64,000 bases of DNA from Psychrosphaera saromensis. GTDB taxonomy: Bacteria > Pseudomonadota > Gammaproteobacteria > Enterobacterales > Alteromonadaceae. The notes beneath the pieces were generated by a model. That model worked only from the letters and a program-made list of their open reading frames with translations. It did not search any database and had not been told where the DNA came from. The stretch is from assembly GCF_002954545.1 (NCBI RefSeq), contig NZ_MSCH01000003.1:806001-870000 (forward strand), read 5' to 3'. Shown one piece after another: positions 56,045 through 64,000 of the stretch. The position numbers and the translations under genes are program-made. How positions within the stretch are numbered: position 1 is the stretch's first letter; every line of letters begins with the position of its first letter.

Positions 56045-57076
56045 ATGGTGCGAACTTTATATAAACTTAATCTAGTTGCCGTTTTTGTCGCGGCGGTTGT
56101 GGTTATTTTAGGGGCTTATACTCGGTTAACGGATGCTGGGTTAGGTTGTCCGGATTGGCCAGGTTGTTATAGTTTCATGTCTGTACCAACGCACGAAGCG
56201 GATATAGCTCATGCCGAAGGCATTTTCCCAGATAGGCCAGTTGAACATGCTAAAGCATGGAATGAAATGATACATCGTTATTTTGCTGGTTCGTTAGGTT
56301 TGTTAATTTTAGCTATGTTTTTATTAAGCATGAAAACCAAACAAAAAATGATACTCCCTACGACTTTGTTGCTGACGGTTTGTTTTCAAGCACTGCTAGG
56401 CATGTGGACAGTTACGTTAAATTTGATGCCATTAGTCGTTTTGGGGCATTTGCTTGGCGGCTTTACTACTTTCTGTTTACTTATTGTTTCGCTGTTAACG
56501 CTACGCAGGCAAACCAATACTAGCCATATTATGTCTTCACCATCCTCTTTATGTCACCGCTTATATCGACTATCTCAAGCTGCTTTATTGTTACTGGTTT
56601 TACAAATTGCTTTGGGCGGGTGGACAGCATCTAATTACGCAGCGGTAGCTTGTACTGAGTTACCGATTTGTGAGAGTGGTTGGACGGAGAAGTTTGATAT
56701 TAAACAAGCGCTAATGGTGCCAACAGGACACGACGATTATGAGTATGGGGTTCTACCGTATGAAGCTCGAATGTCTATCCATGTTTTACATAGATTTGGA
56801 GCAGTCGTTGTTTTGTGTATTTTTGCTGTGTTGGCATTCAATCTAATGAAATCCAAAAGTACTCAATTGAAAAACCATGGGATCGTTTTGTTACTTTTAG
56901 TGTCTACTCAGTTTTTATTAGGTGTGAGTAATGTGCTATTTCAGTTGCCGTTATTCATTGCGGTAAGTCATAACTTTATAGCTTTATGTTTGTTGGCAAG
57001 CTTAGTGACTCTTATGTTTAATTTGAATTCACAAGGGCAGCACCAAGCATCCTTTAATACGTGGATAAAAGGGTAA
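56045..57076 (+). CDS. ctaA: Heme A synthase (CtaA/COX15)
   Basis: Oxidises heme O to heme A for the oxidase. The 343 residues form eight transmembrane helices. N-terminal block: GAYTRLTDAGLGCPDWPGCY. Heme-ligand His residues appear in WNEMIHRYFAGSLG, LGHLLGGFTTF, HVLHRFGAVVV and SHNFIALCLL. A Cys pair in ACTELPICESGW matches the disulfide-forming loop. An ATG 9 bases after GGAGC-like sequence starts the gene. It lies next to ctaB, completing heme A synthesis. Confidence 0.96.
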   Translation: MVRTLYKLNLVAVFVAAVVVILGAYTRLTDAGLGCPDWPGCYSFMSVPTHEADIAHAEGIFPDRPVEHAKAWNEMIHRYFAGSLGLLILAMFLLSMKTKQKMILPTTLLLTVCFQALLGMWTVTLNLMPLVVLGHLLGGFTTFCLLIVSLLTLRRQTNTSHIMSSPSSLCHRLYRLSQAALLLLVLQIALGGWTASNYAAVACTELPICESGWTEKFDIKQALMVPTGHDDYEYGVLPYEARMSIHVLHRFGAVVVLCIFAVLAFNLMKSKSTQLKNHGIVLLLLVSTQFLLGVSNVLFQLPLFIAVSHNFIALCLLASLVTLMFNLNSQGQHQASFNTWIKG

Positions 57077-57082
57077 TGTATT

Positions 57083-57991
57083 ATGAGTAATTCTAAATTA
57101 TTGCAACTTCAGTTTATGCAGCCTTTAACGCAAGTATTGGCAGACCTTTATGAAATCACTAAACCAAAAGTAGTGGCTATGTTGGTCATTACGGCGATAG
57201 TCGGCATGGTGTTATCACAGGAAAGCTTACCTAGTTTATGGTTGATGGCCGTTGCCTCTATGGGCATTGGTTTACTTTCGGCGGCGGCTGCGGCACTTAA
57301 TCATATTGTTGATCAGAACATAGATGCAAAAATGGCGCGGACCTATAATCGACCTTTGGCGAAAGGTCGCATTAATAATACTCAGGCAACACTATTTGCA
57401 TTGCTGTTAGCCTGTAGCGGTTTTGTTTTACTGTATATAGAAGTTAATGCATTAACGGCATGGCTAACCTTATGCAGTTTATTTGGTTATGCCGTTGTGT
57501 ACACATTAGTGTTAAAACGATTAACACCGCAAAATATTGTAATTGGTGGTTTAGCGGGTGCTATGCCGCCACTATTAGGTTGGACATCAATAACTGGAGA
57601 GTTACATCCCCACGCTTATTTCTTGGTGATGATTATCTTCACCTGGACGCCACCACATTTTTGGGCTTTGGCTATACACCGTAAAGAAGATTACGCTCGA
57701 GTTAACATTCCTATGTTGCCAGTAACTCACGGCTCTACATTTACTAAAACAACGATAGTCCTGTACACAGTATTATTGTTGTTAGTTTGTCTTTTACCTT
57801 ATTTGGTTGGTATGACAGGACTTATCTACTTAGTGTCGTCTTTAGTGTTAAACTTGATGTTCTTACGATATGCATGGTTACTAAAAACCCGTGAAGATAA
57901 AGCATTAGCGATGGAAACGTTTCAATTTTCCATTAAGCATTTGTTATGGTTATTTGTAGCTCTGTTAGTTGATCACTTTTTTAAATTTTAG
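57083..57991 (+). CDS. ctaB: Protoheme IX farnesyltransferase (heme O synthase)
   Basis: Adds a farnesyl group to heme B to make heme O, the substrate of CtaA. The 302-residue UbiA-fold membrane enzyme starts with YEITKPKVVAMLVITAIVG, and carries the prenyl-diphosphate Asp motif NHIVDQNIDAKMARTYNRPL. The second motif region is FTWTPPHFWALAIHRKEDY. It follows ctaA by 6 nt and precedes sco by 8 nt. Known as cyoE in bo-type operons; here it belongs to the caa3 cluster. Confidence 0.96.
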   Translation: MSNSKLLQLQFMQPLTQVLADLYEITKPKVVAMLVITAIVGMVLSQESLPSLWLMAVASMGIGLLSAAAAALNHIVDQNIDAKMARTYNRPLAKGRINNTQATLFALLLACSGFVLLYIEVNALTAWLTLCSLFGYAVVYTLVLKRLTPQNIVIGGLAGAMPPLLGWTSITGELHPHAYFLVMIIFTWTPPHFWALAIHRKEDYARVNIPMLPVTHGSTFTKTTIVLYTVLLLLVCLLPYLVGMTGLIYLVSSLVLNLMFLRYAWLLKTREDKALAMETFQFSIKHLLWLFVALLVDHFFKF

Positions 57992-57999
57992 GTTGTTAA

Positions 58000-58629
58000 A
58001 TGAAACTTCAAGAAAAACTCGGTTTATTGTTGGTTGCGGCTATCGCGTTATTTGCCGGACAATATTTTTATCAATTGAATCAACAAAAACAATATTCAGA
58101 AACCACACTGGTTTATCAACAACCTAGAGAAATTGCGTCATTTAAACTTTACGACCAAAATGAACAGTTAGTCGATAACCAAGCGATTGCTGGTAAATGG
58201 AACTTAGTATTTTTGGGTTATTTATCGTGCCCAGATATTTGCCCTATGACAATGTCGAAACTAAGCCGAATATTGCCTGAGCTAAATGAATCATCACAGA
58301 TACCAGTACAGGTATTATTTGTTTCCGTTGATCCAAAACGAGATACAGCCGATAAGCGTAAGCAATATGTGGAGTACTTTAACCCTGCTATTTTAGGTTT
58401 AGGAGCAGAGCATAAAGATTTGTTTCCATTTGTTAGAAACTTAGGTTTGATGTATTCAGTTCCAGATATCGACGCAAAAGACTACTTTGTTGATCACAGT
58501 GCATCGGTTCTTCTTATTGATCCTAATGGTAATGCGGTTGCGATTTTCAAACCTGAAATAAAGGCAAACCAAGTCCCAACAATTAACCCTGATGTTATAG
58601 CTGAAGACTTTAAAACCTTGATTAAGTAG
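58000..58629 (+). CDS. Sco1/SenC-family copper chaperone
   Basis: A membrane-anchored periplasmic thioredoxin-fold protein that delivers copper to the CuA site of subunit II. The 209 residues have one N-terminal helix (about 7-22) and the conserved WNLVFLGYLSCPDICPMTMS (Cys 77 and 81), the VDPKRDT motif and the copper-ligand His166 in VDHSASVLLIDPNG. It is 8 nt after ctaB and closes the recognisable oxidase assembly genes. Confidence 0.95.
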   Translation: MKLQEKLGLLLVAAIALFAGQYFYQLNQQKQYSETTLVYQQPREIASFKLYDQNEQLVDNQAIAGKWNLVFLGYLSCPDICPMTMSKLSRILPELNESSQIPVQVLFVSVDPKRDTADKRKQYVEYFNPAILGLGAEHKDLFPFVRNLGLMYSVPDIDAKDYFVDHSASVLLIDPNGNAVAIFKPEIKANQVPTINPDVIAEDFKTLIK

Positions 58630-58679
58630 GTTTTTAACCAATACTGAATTAGAGTGTAGTGTTAAGTAAAATATAACAA

Positions 58680-59192
58680 ATGACTAAGGGAACCACTTTG
58701 ATTGGAAAATTAGCTGACAAAATCATTTTTGGTACTGCGTTAATTATTGCATTACAGGTTCCTCAGTTGGCGGATCATTACCAGCAGTTTTTATCTGGGT
58801 TATATGAATCAACCAAGTGGCAAGTTGATGGTTACGAGGCTACGGCTAAGGAACATGAATACCCTGATCTAAGAGCTATGATTGCTCATCACTTAGAAAA
58901 TGATGATGCAAGTGTAAGGACGGATGCTGCACAAAAACTATATACACTTGAGTTATATGATCAGTTAACAAATGGTGTGATAATTTTTAACGAAGGAAAC
59001 TTGTTAGACAAAGCTATATATATGTTCAATCCATCAAGGTATGGAAATCTAGAGAAAACCGTCAGCAACTTTAAGTTGGGTATACCTTTAACATTAAACG
59101 GAATAGCGTTTGGCGTTATAGTAGCCTTGTTATTAAATTACCTTATAACGCTACCATTTATTCTTTGGACTCGACGTAAAAATCACTTATAG
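58680..59192 (+). CDS. Small membrane protein, probably DUF2937 family
   Basis: A 170-residue protein with a hydrophobic N-terminal segment (about 16-30) and a second helix near the C-terminus (about 135-160), enclosing a charged, helical region. The overall layout (short N-terminal membrane segment with VPQLADHY, helical middle, C-terminal TM and basic tail) resembles DUF2937, but I recognise no specific motif. It starts 50 bases after sco and is followed by a hairpin, so it may be the last gene of the oxidase transcript. Function unknown. Confidence 0.75.
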   Translation: MTKGTTLIGKLADKIIFGTALIIALQVPQLADHYQQFLSGLYESTKWQVDGYEATAKEHEYPDLRAMIAHHLENDDASVRTDAAQKLYTLELYDQLTNGVIIFNEGNLLDKAIYMFNPSRYGNLEKTVSNFKLGIPLTLNGIAFGVIVALLLNYLITLPFILWTRRKNHL

Positions 59193-59216
59193 ATGATTAA
59201 AATAGCTAAGTGATTT
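59180..59216 (+). terminator. Hairpin at the end of the oxidase cluster
   Basis: AAATCACTTA (59180-59189) pairs perfectly with TAAGTGATTT (59207-59216) around a 17-base loop. It overlaps the stop codon of the small membrane protein. Only short T-runs follow. Confidence 0.5.
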
Positions 59217-59432
59217 CTAAGCATGTTCTATTCTCGTTGTACTCAGTGCTTCTGTAGTTTAATCAAGCTCTTTTGCTATTCAGGCATAAAGCTAAAAATT
59301 ATAACCACAGAGGCAGTACACAGAAGAAAGATAGAAAGCTATCAATACATGCAATGAGTCTGTTTGGTTCATAATATAGAAAGATTTAAATAAGCTTTTT
59401 ATTGCAGCTTAGTTTCTTCCCCTCTTAGACCA

Positions 59433-60449
59433 TTATAAATTTATCCACAACTTAGACATCCAGTAAAAACGACCGCTATGACTTATAGATGGTGCTGTGC
59501 AGTTATATTTAACTCTGCCTTTTGGGATCTCATTGTTTGATGCAATGTTAAAATCTAACTTTGATGTCCACTCTGGTTTTTGCGGCTTACCTGAACCAGA
59601 TATAAAACAAGCTAGCTGACTTTGGTAAAAGTCTTTGTTTAATAAGCTTACTTGCAACAATGGGTTTAAGCTTTCAGGTTTGGTATCACTCGGTGTAATA
59701 GACTTAATGTTAAATGGCAGGCTATTCAATTTTGCTTTTAGGGTTTTAGGGTTGGCGTAAATGCCATTGGCTGGGAATCGAGACAAAGCTAATATATCAC
59801 TTGTTTCATTAACCGCACCTGAGTGCTGAGCAAAACCAACATAACCCAATTTTTTTAAGTCTTGTTTGATTTTATGATCATATTCACCGTACGGGTAAGC
59901 AAGTAACTTATGCGATTGGTTTAATTTTTCTGTAATAATTTTGTCAGCCAGTAGGATGTTGTCAATCATTTGCTCATCCGTTAAGCCATCTTGTACTAGG
60001 TTTTCATGCGCCATAGTATGATTAGCAATAATACCTTGGTGTTTAGCCAGTTCAGCTAATTGATCCCAATCTAAGTATAATTTACTTGGCCCAACCATTT
60101 TAGGATTTACAAATACAGTGAATGGAAACTTGTATTGAATTAACAAAGGTAAAGCATTGTCATATACACTGTGATATCCGTCATCAAATGTAATTGCAAC
60201 CCAGTTATTGTCTACTGGTGTATTAGCTTTAATGGCATCTGTGATAGTCGTTAACGGAACAACGATTAATTTTAAGCTATTGATCAATTCTAAATGTTCT
60301 TTGAATTGCTCAGTAGAAACGCTGGTGGATTTTGGCGTTTTATCACTAACATGATGGTAAATTAAAATAGTTGCTGCGTTTACTTTAAAAAACAGACTCG
60401 CGGTAAGAACGAGAACAAATAATACTTTCTGGATAACTCTTTGGTTCAT
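59433..60449 (-). CDS. Secreted polysaccharide deacetylase (NodB domain)
   Basis: A 338-residue protein with a signal peptide (cut near VNA-AT), then a NodB-type metal-dependent deacetylase domain. Motifs: ILIYHHVSD, the catalytic/metal Asp pair in AITFDDGYHSVYDNALPLL, the His pair in NHTMAHENL, and LAYPYGEYD. The C-terminal ~90 residues are a separate beta-rich tail with two Cys (ACFISG and YNCTAPS). The substrate (cell-wall or surface glycan) is unknown. Its start codon is a single base away from that of the divergent MATE gene. Confidence 0.9.
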   Translation of the reverse strand: MNQRVIQKVLFVLVLTASLFFKVNAATILIYHHVSDKTPKSTSVSTEQFKEHLELINSLKLIVVPLTTITDAIKANTPVDNNWVAITFDDGYHSVYDNALPLLIQYKFPFTVFVNPKMVGPSKLYLDWDQLAELAKHQGIIANHTMAHENLVQDGLTDEQMIDNILLADKIITEKLNQSHKLLAYPYGEYDHKIKQDLKKLGYVGFAQHSGAVNETSDILALSRFPANGIYANPKTLKAKLNSLPFNIKSITPSDTKPESLNPLLQVSLLNKDFYQSQLACFISGSGKPQKPEWTSKLDFNIASNNEIPKGRVKYNCTAPSISHSGRFYWMSKLWINL

Positions 60450-60450
60450 A

Positions 60451-61776
60451 ATGATAATTTCTACTTTTCAAAAATTTAGTTTACATACTATTAGTGCAAG
60501 GAAAATCTGGCTGCTTGCGTGGCCGATGATTCTAGCAAATATTAGTGTGCCTCTGTTAGGTTTTGTTGATGTTGCGGTTATAGGCCATTTACCTTCTGCG
60601 TCATTTTTAGCTGGGACGACGTTAGGTAGTTTAGTTGTCATGGTGCTATTTTGGTTACTCGGTTTTCTGCGTATGTCTACTACTGGCTTAGTCGCTCAAG
60701 CATACGGCGACAAAAACCCGCAACAAGAAGCGGTAGTTGTCCTCCAAGGTGTATTAATTGCTACCCTGTTGAGTGTAGTAATTTTAGTTAATCATACAAA
60801 TTTATTTAATTATTTCATTTCTTTATTAGCGTCAGACGTTGACTTAACCGATGCGATACAAGCAGCCAAAACGTATTTTGCTATTAGAATTTGGACTGCG
60901 CCAATTAGCTTAATTAACCTTGTTTTGACCGGCTATTTGATTGCCAAAGGGCAAACAAAAACCGTGTTGTATGCTTTGTTGATTTGTAATTTTGTAAACT
61001 TAATCGCCGATATCATTATGGTGCCTGTATTAGGGTTCGATGTTGCAGGTGTTGCCGTGGCAAGTGTGCTAGCCGAGTGCACTTTGTTTATATTCCTTGT
61101 GCGTAATGTATATCCTCAAATATCTGCTTATCTACGTTTTAACTTAACGATTATTCTTGGTTCAAGGCAGTTGCTGTCATTAAATGGGCTGTTGTTTATG
61201 CGCTCTATGCTATTGCAATTATGCTTGTCGTTTATCACTATTTACGCAACTAGGTACGGTGAAGTGGCGGTGGCAACCAACGCTATTGTGATGCAATTTT
61301 TTATGTTTATTTCATTTACTATGGATGGCATTGCGTTTTCTCTTGAGTCGTTAATTGGCCAATATTTTGGTAAAAAGCAAAAGTTAAAGTTAGCTCTGTT
61401 AATAAGAACTGGGATGAGGTTAGCCTTATTTGGCGCATTAATTTATTGTTTAGTCTATTGGCTGTTAGGTGAGTACATTGTCAATTTACTAACAAATATA
61501 CCGAGCTTACGAACAGAATTAGAAAGTTATTATGCTTGGATTATTGTATTGCCAATAGTCAGTTACATGAGCTTTATATTAGATGGTGTATTTGTTGGAT
61601 TAGCGTATAGCTTTAAAATGTTTAAAAGTATGCTAATTGCTGCGATAACCTTTTTTGTGGTTTTCTACTTAACCCAAGAGTTAGGTAATCATGGTCTTTG
61701 GTTAGCATTTTGTAGTTTTATGTTGGCGCGTGGATTATCGCAGTTATATATGGTGCAGAAGAAAAACTTTATTTAA
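60451..61776 (+). CDS. dinF: MATE-family efflux transporter, DinF type
   Basis: A 441-residue cation-coupled exporter with 12 transmembrane helices (E. coli DinF 459). The N-terminal block ARKIWLLAWPMILANISVPLLGFVDVAVIGHLPSA and LLGFLRMSTTGLVAQAYGDKN are typical of the DinF subgroup. The second half repeats with FISFTMDGIAFSLESLIGQYFGKKQ. In E. coli dinF follows lexA and is SOS controlled; here they are about 11 kb apart and I see no SOS box. It overlaps the converging gene at 61769 by 8 nt. Confidence 0.93.
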   Translation: MIISTFQKFSLHTISARKIWLLAWPMILANISVPLLGFVDVAVIGHLPSASFLAGTTLGSLVVMVLFWLLGFLRMSTTGLVAQAYGDKNPQQEAVVVLQGVLIATLLSVVILVNHTNLFNYFISLLASDVDLTDAIQAAKTYFAIRIWTAPISLINLVLTGYLIAKGQTKTVLYALLICNFVNLIADIIMVPVLGFDVAGVAVASVLAECTLFIFLVRNVYPQISAYLRFNLTIILGSRQLLSLNGLLFMRSMLLQLCLSFITIYATRYGEVAVATNAIVMQFFMFISFTMDGIAFSLESLIGQYFGKKQKLKLALLIRTGMRLALFGALIYCLVYWLLGEYIVNLLTNIPSLRTELESYYAWIIVLPIVSYMSFILDGVFVGLAYSFKMFKSMLIAAITFFVVFYLTQELGNHGLWLAFCSFMLARGLSQLYMVQKKNFI

Positions 61777-62050
61777 TATTTTTAAAGCGTTCTTTATTTA
61801 ATTCAGCTTGATGACGAAAGAATGCAATCCTATTAGAAATAATGCCGATGTAACCTTTAACTGCAAAATAAAAGGCAATACAAATAACCGATAGGCCGAG
61901 TATTTGTACAAATGATGGCAAGTTAATTCCAAGGTACACTAGGACAACACCAATAACAAAAAGCACTAAACCTATGAAAAATTGCTTAACACTTAATTGT
62001 GGATTGGAGCCTTGCTTAACAAGAAAATTTTGTAGTTTGTCGGTTGGCAT
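61769..62050 (-). CDS. Small two-helix membrane protein of unknown function
   Basis: A 93-residue protein. The first 20 residues are polar, then come two adjacent hydrophobic helices (about 24-44, FFIGLVLFVIGVVLVYLGI, and 48-70, VQILGLSVICIAFYFAVKGYIG), and a basic C-terminal tail (NRIAFFRHQAELNKERFKNIK). I recognise no family. It lies downstream of nfuA, with nfuA's terminator between, and its 3' end overlaps dinF by 8 nt tail to tail. Confidence 0.75.
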   Translation of the reverse strand: MPTDKLQNFLVKQGSNPQLSVKQFFIGLVLFVIGVVLVYLGINLPSFVQILGLSVICIAFYFAVKGYIGIISNRIAFFRHQAELNKERFKNIK

Positions 62051-62083
62051 ATTAATCTCAACGCTATTGATTATTAAACGTAT

Positions 62084-62113
62084 AAAAAAGGCAAAACGTA
62101 GCGTTTTGCCTTT
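62084..62113 (-). terminator. Intrinsic terminator of nfuA
   Basis: AAAGGCAAAACG (62087-62098) pairs perfectly with CGTTTTGCCTTT (62102-62113) around a 3-base loop. On the minus strand it ends in a run of six T, 12 bases beyond the nfuA stop codon. Confidence 0.88.
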
Positions 62114-62125
62114 CTTGGTACAGAA

Positions 62126-62704
62126 TTAGTAATATGAATGTTCGCCAGCTTCGTGCTCTGTTGTATCACGAACGCCAGTGATTTCACCTTCGAATTCAGC
62201 TAACATTTGTTTTTCGATGCCTTCTTTAAGTGTCACATCGACCATAGAGCAACCGTTACAACCGCCACCAAACATTAAGATAACTAAACCATCTTCAGTG
62301 ATCTCTACAATTTGAACATTACCACCATGACTCGCTAAACCAGGATTTACTTCTGATTCAATAAAGTACTGAACGCGTTCACGTAATGGTGAATCATTAG
62401 AAACTTTACGTGCTTTGGCATTTGGTGCTTTCAACGTTAATTGTGAGCCCATCTGGTCAGTGACAAAGTCAATCTCTGCATCTTCTAAAAAAGGCGTGCT
62501 TTCAGCATCTAATACGGCTTCAAAGCCATTAAATGATAATATTTTATCGTCTTTTTCTACAGATTCTTCTGGGCAATAAGATACACCACATTCAGCGGTG
62601 CGAGTGCCAGGATTAACAACAAAGACACGAATACGTGTACTAGCTGCTTGTTTATCTAAAAGTTTAACAAAGTGCTCTTGAGCTGATTCTGAAATAGTGA
62701 TCAT
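62126..62704 (-). CDS. nfuA: Fe-S biogenesis protein NfuA
   Basis: A carrier that delivers [4Fe-4S] clusters to client proteins, important under oxidative stress and iron limitation. The 192 residues (E. coli 191) comprise an A-type-like N-terminal domain (about 1-95, [20 protein letters not shown]) and a C-terminal Nfu domain with the cluster-binding pair C149-x2-C152 in [20 protein letters not shown]. Followed by a terminator; no linked partner gene. Confidence 0.96.
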   Translation of the reverse strand: MITISESAQEHFVKLLDKQAASTRIRVFVVNPGTRTAECGVSYCPEESVEKDDKILSFNGFEAVLDAESTPFLEDAEIDFVTDQMGSQLTLKAPNAKARKVSNDSPLRERVQYFIESEVNPGLASHGGNVQIVEITEDGLVILMFGGGCNGCSMVDVTLKEGIEKQMLAEFEGEITGVRDTTEHEAGEHSYY

Positions 62705-62848
62705 AGAAATAACTGACTAAATTACTAGGGTATAGCTATGATACGTTTATTCGTCGCTTGAGCCAAGTCGATCAGCTAATTATTTGTTAATAGATTTGCG
62801 ATTTAGCTCAGATAGTTGGTAGGGTTAGGCAACTATAAAAAGGTGCCT

Positions 62849-64000
62849 ATGTTTATGCGACGTTTTACGACTAAGATTTTAATCTCTATTTCTTTAATAC
62901 TCAGTGTTTTTTGTTCGGTTGCCGCCGAGCTTGATTTTTATTTACCAAAGGAAAAGTTTGATTCAAATATTCCGACTCCAGAATCGGTATTGGGTTATCA
63001 GGTCGGCGATTGGCATGTCAGACACGATCAATTAGTACTGTATTTTAAAACCTTAGCCAAAAACTCAGATAGAGTCTCAGTTAAAGTAATTGGTAAGTCC
63101 CACGAGCAAAGAGAGCTGCTTCAAGTCATTATTACATCGGCTGAACATCAGAAAAAATTGGATGTTATTCAGCAGCAACATATCGCTCGACTCTCTAAGT
63201 CGAGTAAACCAAGCGCAAAAAAATCACCGTTAATTGTTAATTTAAATTATAGCGTTCATGGCGATGAACCTTCTGGTAGTAATGCTTCATTATTAGTCGC
63301 TTATTATTTAGCGGCGTCAAATAATCCAGAAGTATTAAGTTATCTAGATAATATGGTTATTTTACTAGACCCTAGTTTAAATCCCGACGGACTAAGCCGT
63401 TTTGCACAATGGGCAAACCAGCATAAAGGGCAAAACTTAAATGCCGATCCAAATAACCGTGAACATGTTCAAGATTGGATTAGAGGTCGTGTTAATCATT
63501 ACTGGTTCGATTTAAATCGAGATTGGTTACTGCTGCAACATCCAGAGTCACAAGCTCGTATCGAGCAGTATCATTTATGGCGACCAAATGTACTCACTGA
63601 CCATCACGAAATGGGAACCAATAGCACCTTTTTCTTTCAACCTGGGATTAGTTCTAGGAAAAACCCATTTACCCCTGATAAAAATGTCGAGCTAACAAAA
63701 CGTTTAGCTATGTTCCACGCCAAAGCATTTGATCAACAAAACCAATTATATTTTACCGAAGAAGCGTTTGATGATTTTTACGCAGGAAAGGGCTCTACGT
63801 ATCCAGACTTACATGGCTCAATAGGGATCTTGTTCGAACAGGCATCTAGCCGTGGCCATTTGCAAGAATCGGTCAACGGATTGTTAGATTTTCCTACCAC
63901 AATTAAGCATCAAATAATGGCGTCTTTCTCTACCTTAGAAGGTAGTTTAGTTAATAAAACTGACTTGCTAGATTTTCAATACGACTTTGCTCAGGAATAT
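62849..64000 (+). CDS. Exported M14-family metallopeptidase (3' end outside window)
   Basis: The frame is open from ATG 62849 to the window edge, 384 residues so far. ATG 62855 in the same frame is an alternative; 62849 has AAGG 5 bases upstream. A signal peptide (about 5-28, cut near VAA-EL) precedes the catalytic domain. The zinc motif HxxE is H137-G-D-E140 in HGDEPSG, followed by DPSLNPDG, then DLNRDW, and the His of LTDHHEMG as the likely third ligand. A carboxypeptidase-like exopeptidase is expected; the rest of the domain and any C-terminal extension lie outside the window. Confidence 0.9.
   Translation, partial: MFMRRFTTKILISISLILSVFCSVAAELDFYLPKEKFDSNIPTPESVLGYQVGDWHVRHDQLVLYFKTLAKNSDRVSVKVIGKSHEQRELLQVIITSAEHQKKLDVIQQQHIARLSKSSKPSAKKSPLIVNLNYSVHGDEPSGSNASLLVAYYLAASNNPEVLSYLDNMVILLDPSLNPDGLSRFAQWANQHKGQNLNADPNNREHVQDWIRGRVNHYWFDLNRDWLLLQHPESQARIEQYHLWRPNVLTDHHEMGTNSTFFFQPGISSRKNPFTPDKNVELTKRLAMFHAKAFDQQNQLYFTEEAFDDFYAGKGSTYPDLHGSIGILFEQASSRGHLQESVNGLLDFPTTIKHQIMASFSTLEGSLVNKTDLLDFQYDFAQEY

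Noticed and set aside
59280-59340. Sequence resembling the CCACAGAGGCA-type intergenic repeat
   Set aside because: Only one loose copy is present in the window and there is no clear unit boundary.

Overview
The window is a contiguous, low-GC chromosomal segment of a marine-type gammaproteobacterium in the Alteromonadales (nearest look: Colwelliaceae or Pseudoalteromonadaceae-like genera). This rests on the gene order (gyrB-glyQ-glyS; fadBA/slt; pepQ-trkH; trkA-rsmB-fmt-def; dprA-smg-yrdD-tsaC-hemF-aroE; trxA/rhlB-gppA-hemB; ubiEJB/tatABC; plsB/lexA; caa3 oxidase cluster), on protein lengths very close to the E. coli homologues, and on the 16S rRNA. gyrB at the left edge suggests that the replication origin lies just outside the window. 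I see no insertion sequence, prophage, integron or CRISPR array; almost everything is core genome.

Layout. 1-4.5 kb: gyrB 3' end, glycyl-tRNA synthetase glyQS, a small lipoprotein gene. 4.5-13.4 kb: tusA, the fadBA beta-oxidation operon with FadR-like and PsrA-like sites upstream, lytic transglycosylase slt, pepQ, trkH. 13.5-18.5 kb (minus strand): def-fmt-rsmB, then trkA and an uncharacterised coiled-coil membrane protein. 18.7-24.1 kb: dprA, smg, a zinc-ribbon protein, tsaC, hemF, aroE, and a gamma-carbonic-anhydrase-like protein. 24.1-29.9 kb: a complete rrn operon (tandem promoters, boxA, 16S, tRNA-Ile, tRNA-Ala, 23S, 5S, terminator) with RNase III processing stems. 30-34.8 kb: HIT protein, trxA, rhlB, gppA, hemB. 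34.8-42.5 kb: a 7TM-DISM diguanylate cyclase just upstream of hemB, tatABC, an unrecognised exported protein on the opposite strand, and ubiE-ubiJ-ubiB. 42.6-46.6 kb: a second GGDEF protein, divergent from a TetR regulator, a two-TM K+ channel with an RCK-like domain, and tesB. 46.7-49.9 kb: plsB divergent from lexA, which has two SOS boxes. 50.1-59.2 kb: caa3-type cytochrome c oxidase (coxB with fused cytochrome c, coxA, ctaG, coxC), SURF1, a small Sco-like protein, heme A synthesis (ctaA, ctaB), Sco1 and a small membrane protein. 59.4-64 kb: polysaccharide deacetylase, DinF-type MATE transporter, a small membrane protein, nfuA and the 5' part of an M14 metallopeptidase that runs off the window.

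How the genes work together. The oxidase cluster holds structural subunits, copper delivery (Cox11, Sco1, perhaps the small C-x3-C protein), heme A synthesis and SURF1, all on one strand apart from one tiny gene. TrkA and TrkH are the two halves of one K+ uptake system, placed on converging transcripts. hemF and hemB serve heme synthesis. FadBA, TesB and PlsB handle acyl-CoA breakdown, hydrolysis and use. No obviously new multi-gene system is visible. The best leads are small: the Sco-like protein, the exported gene that splits ubi from tat, the cyclase-hemB coupling, the TetR-channel-thioesterase operon with repeated GCGTAT half-sites, and the coiled-coil partner of trkA.
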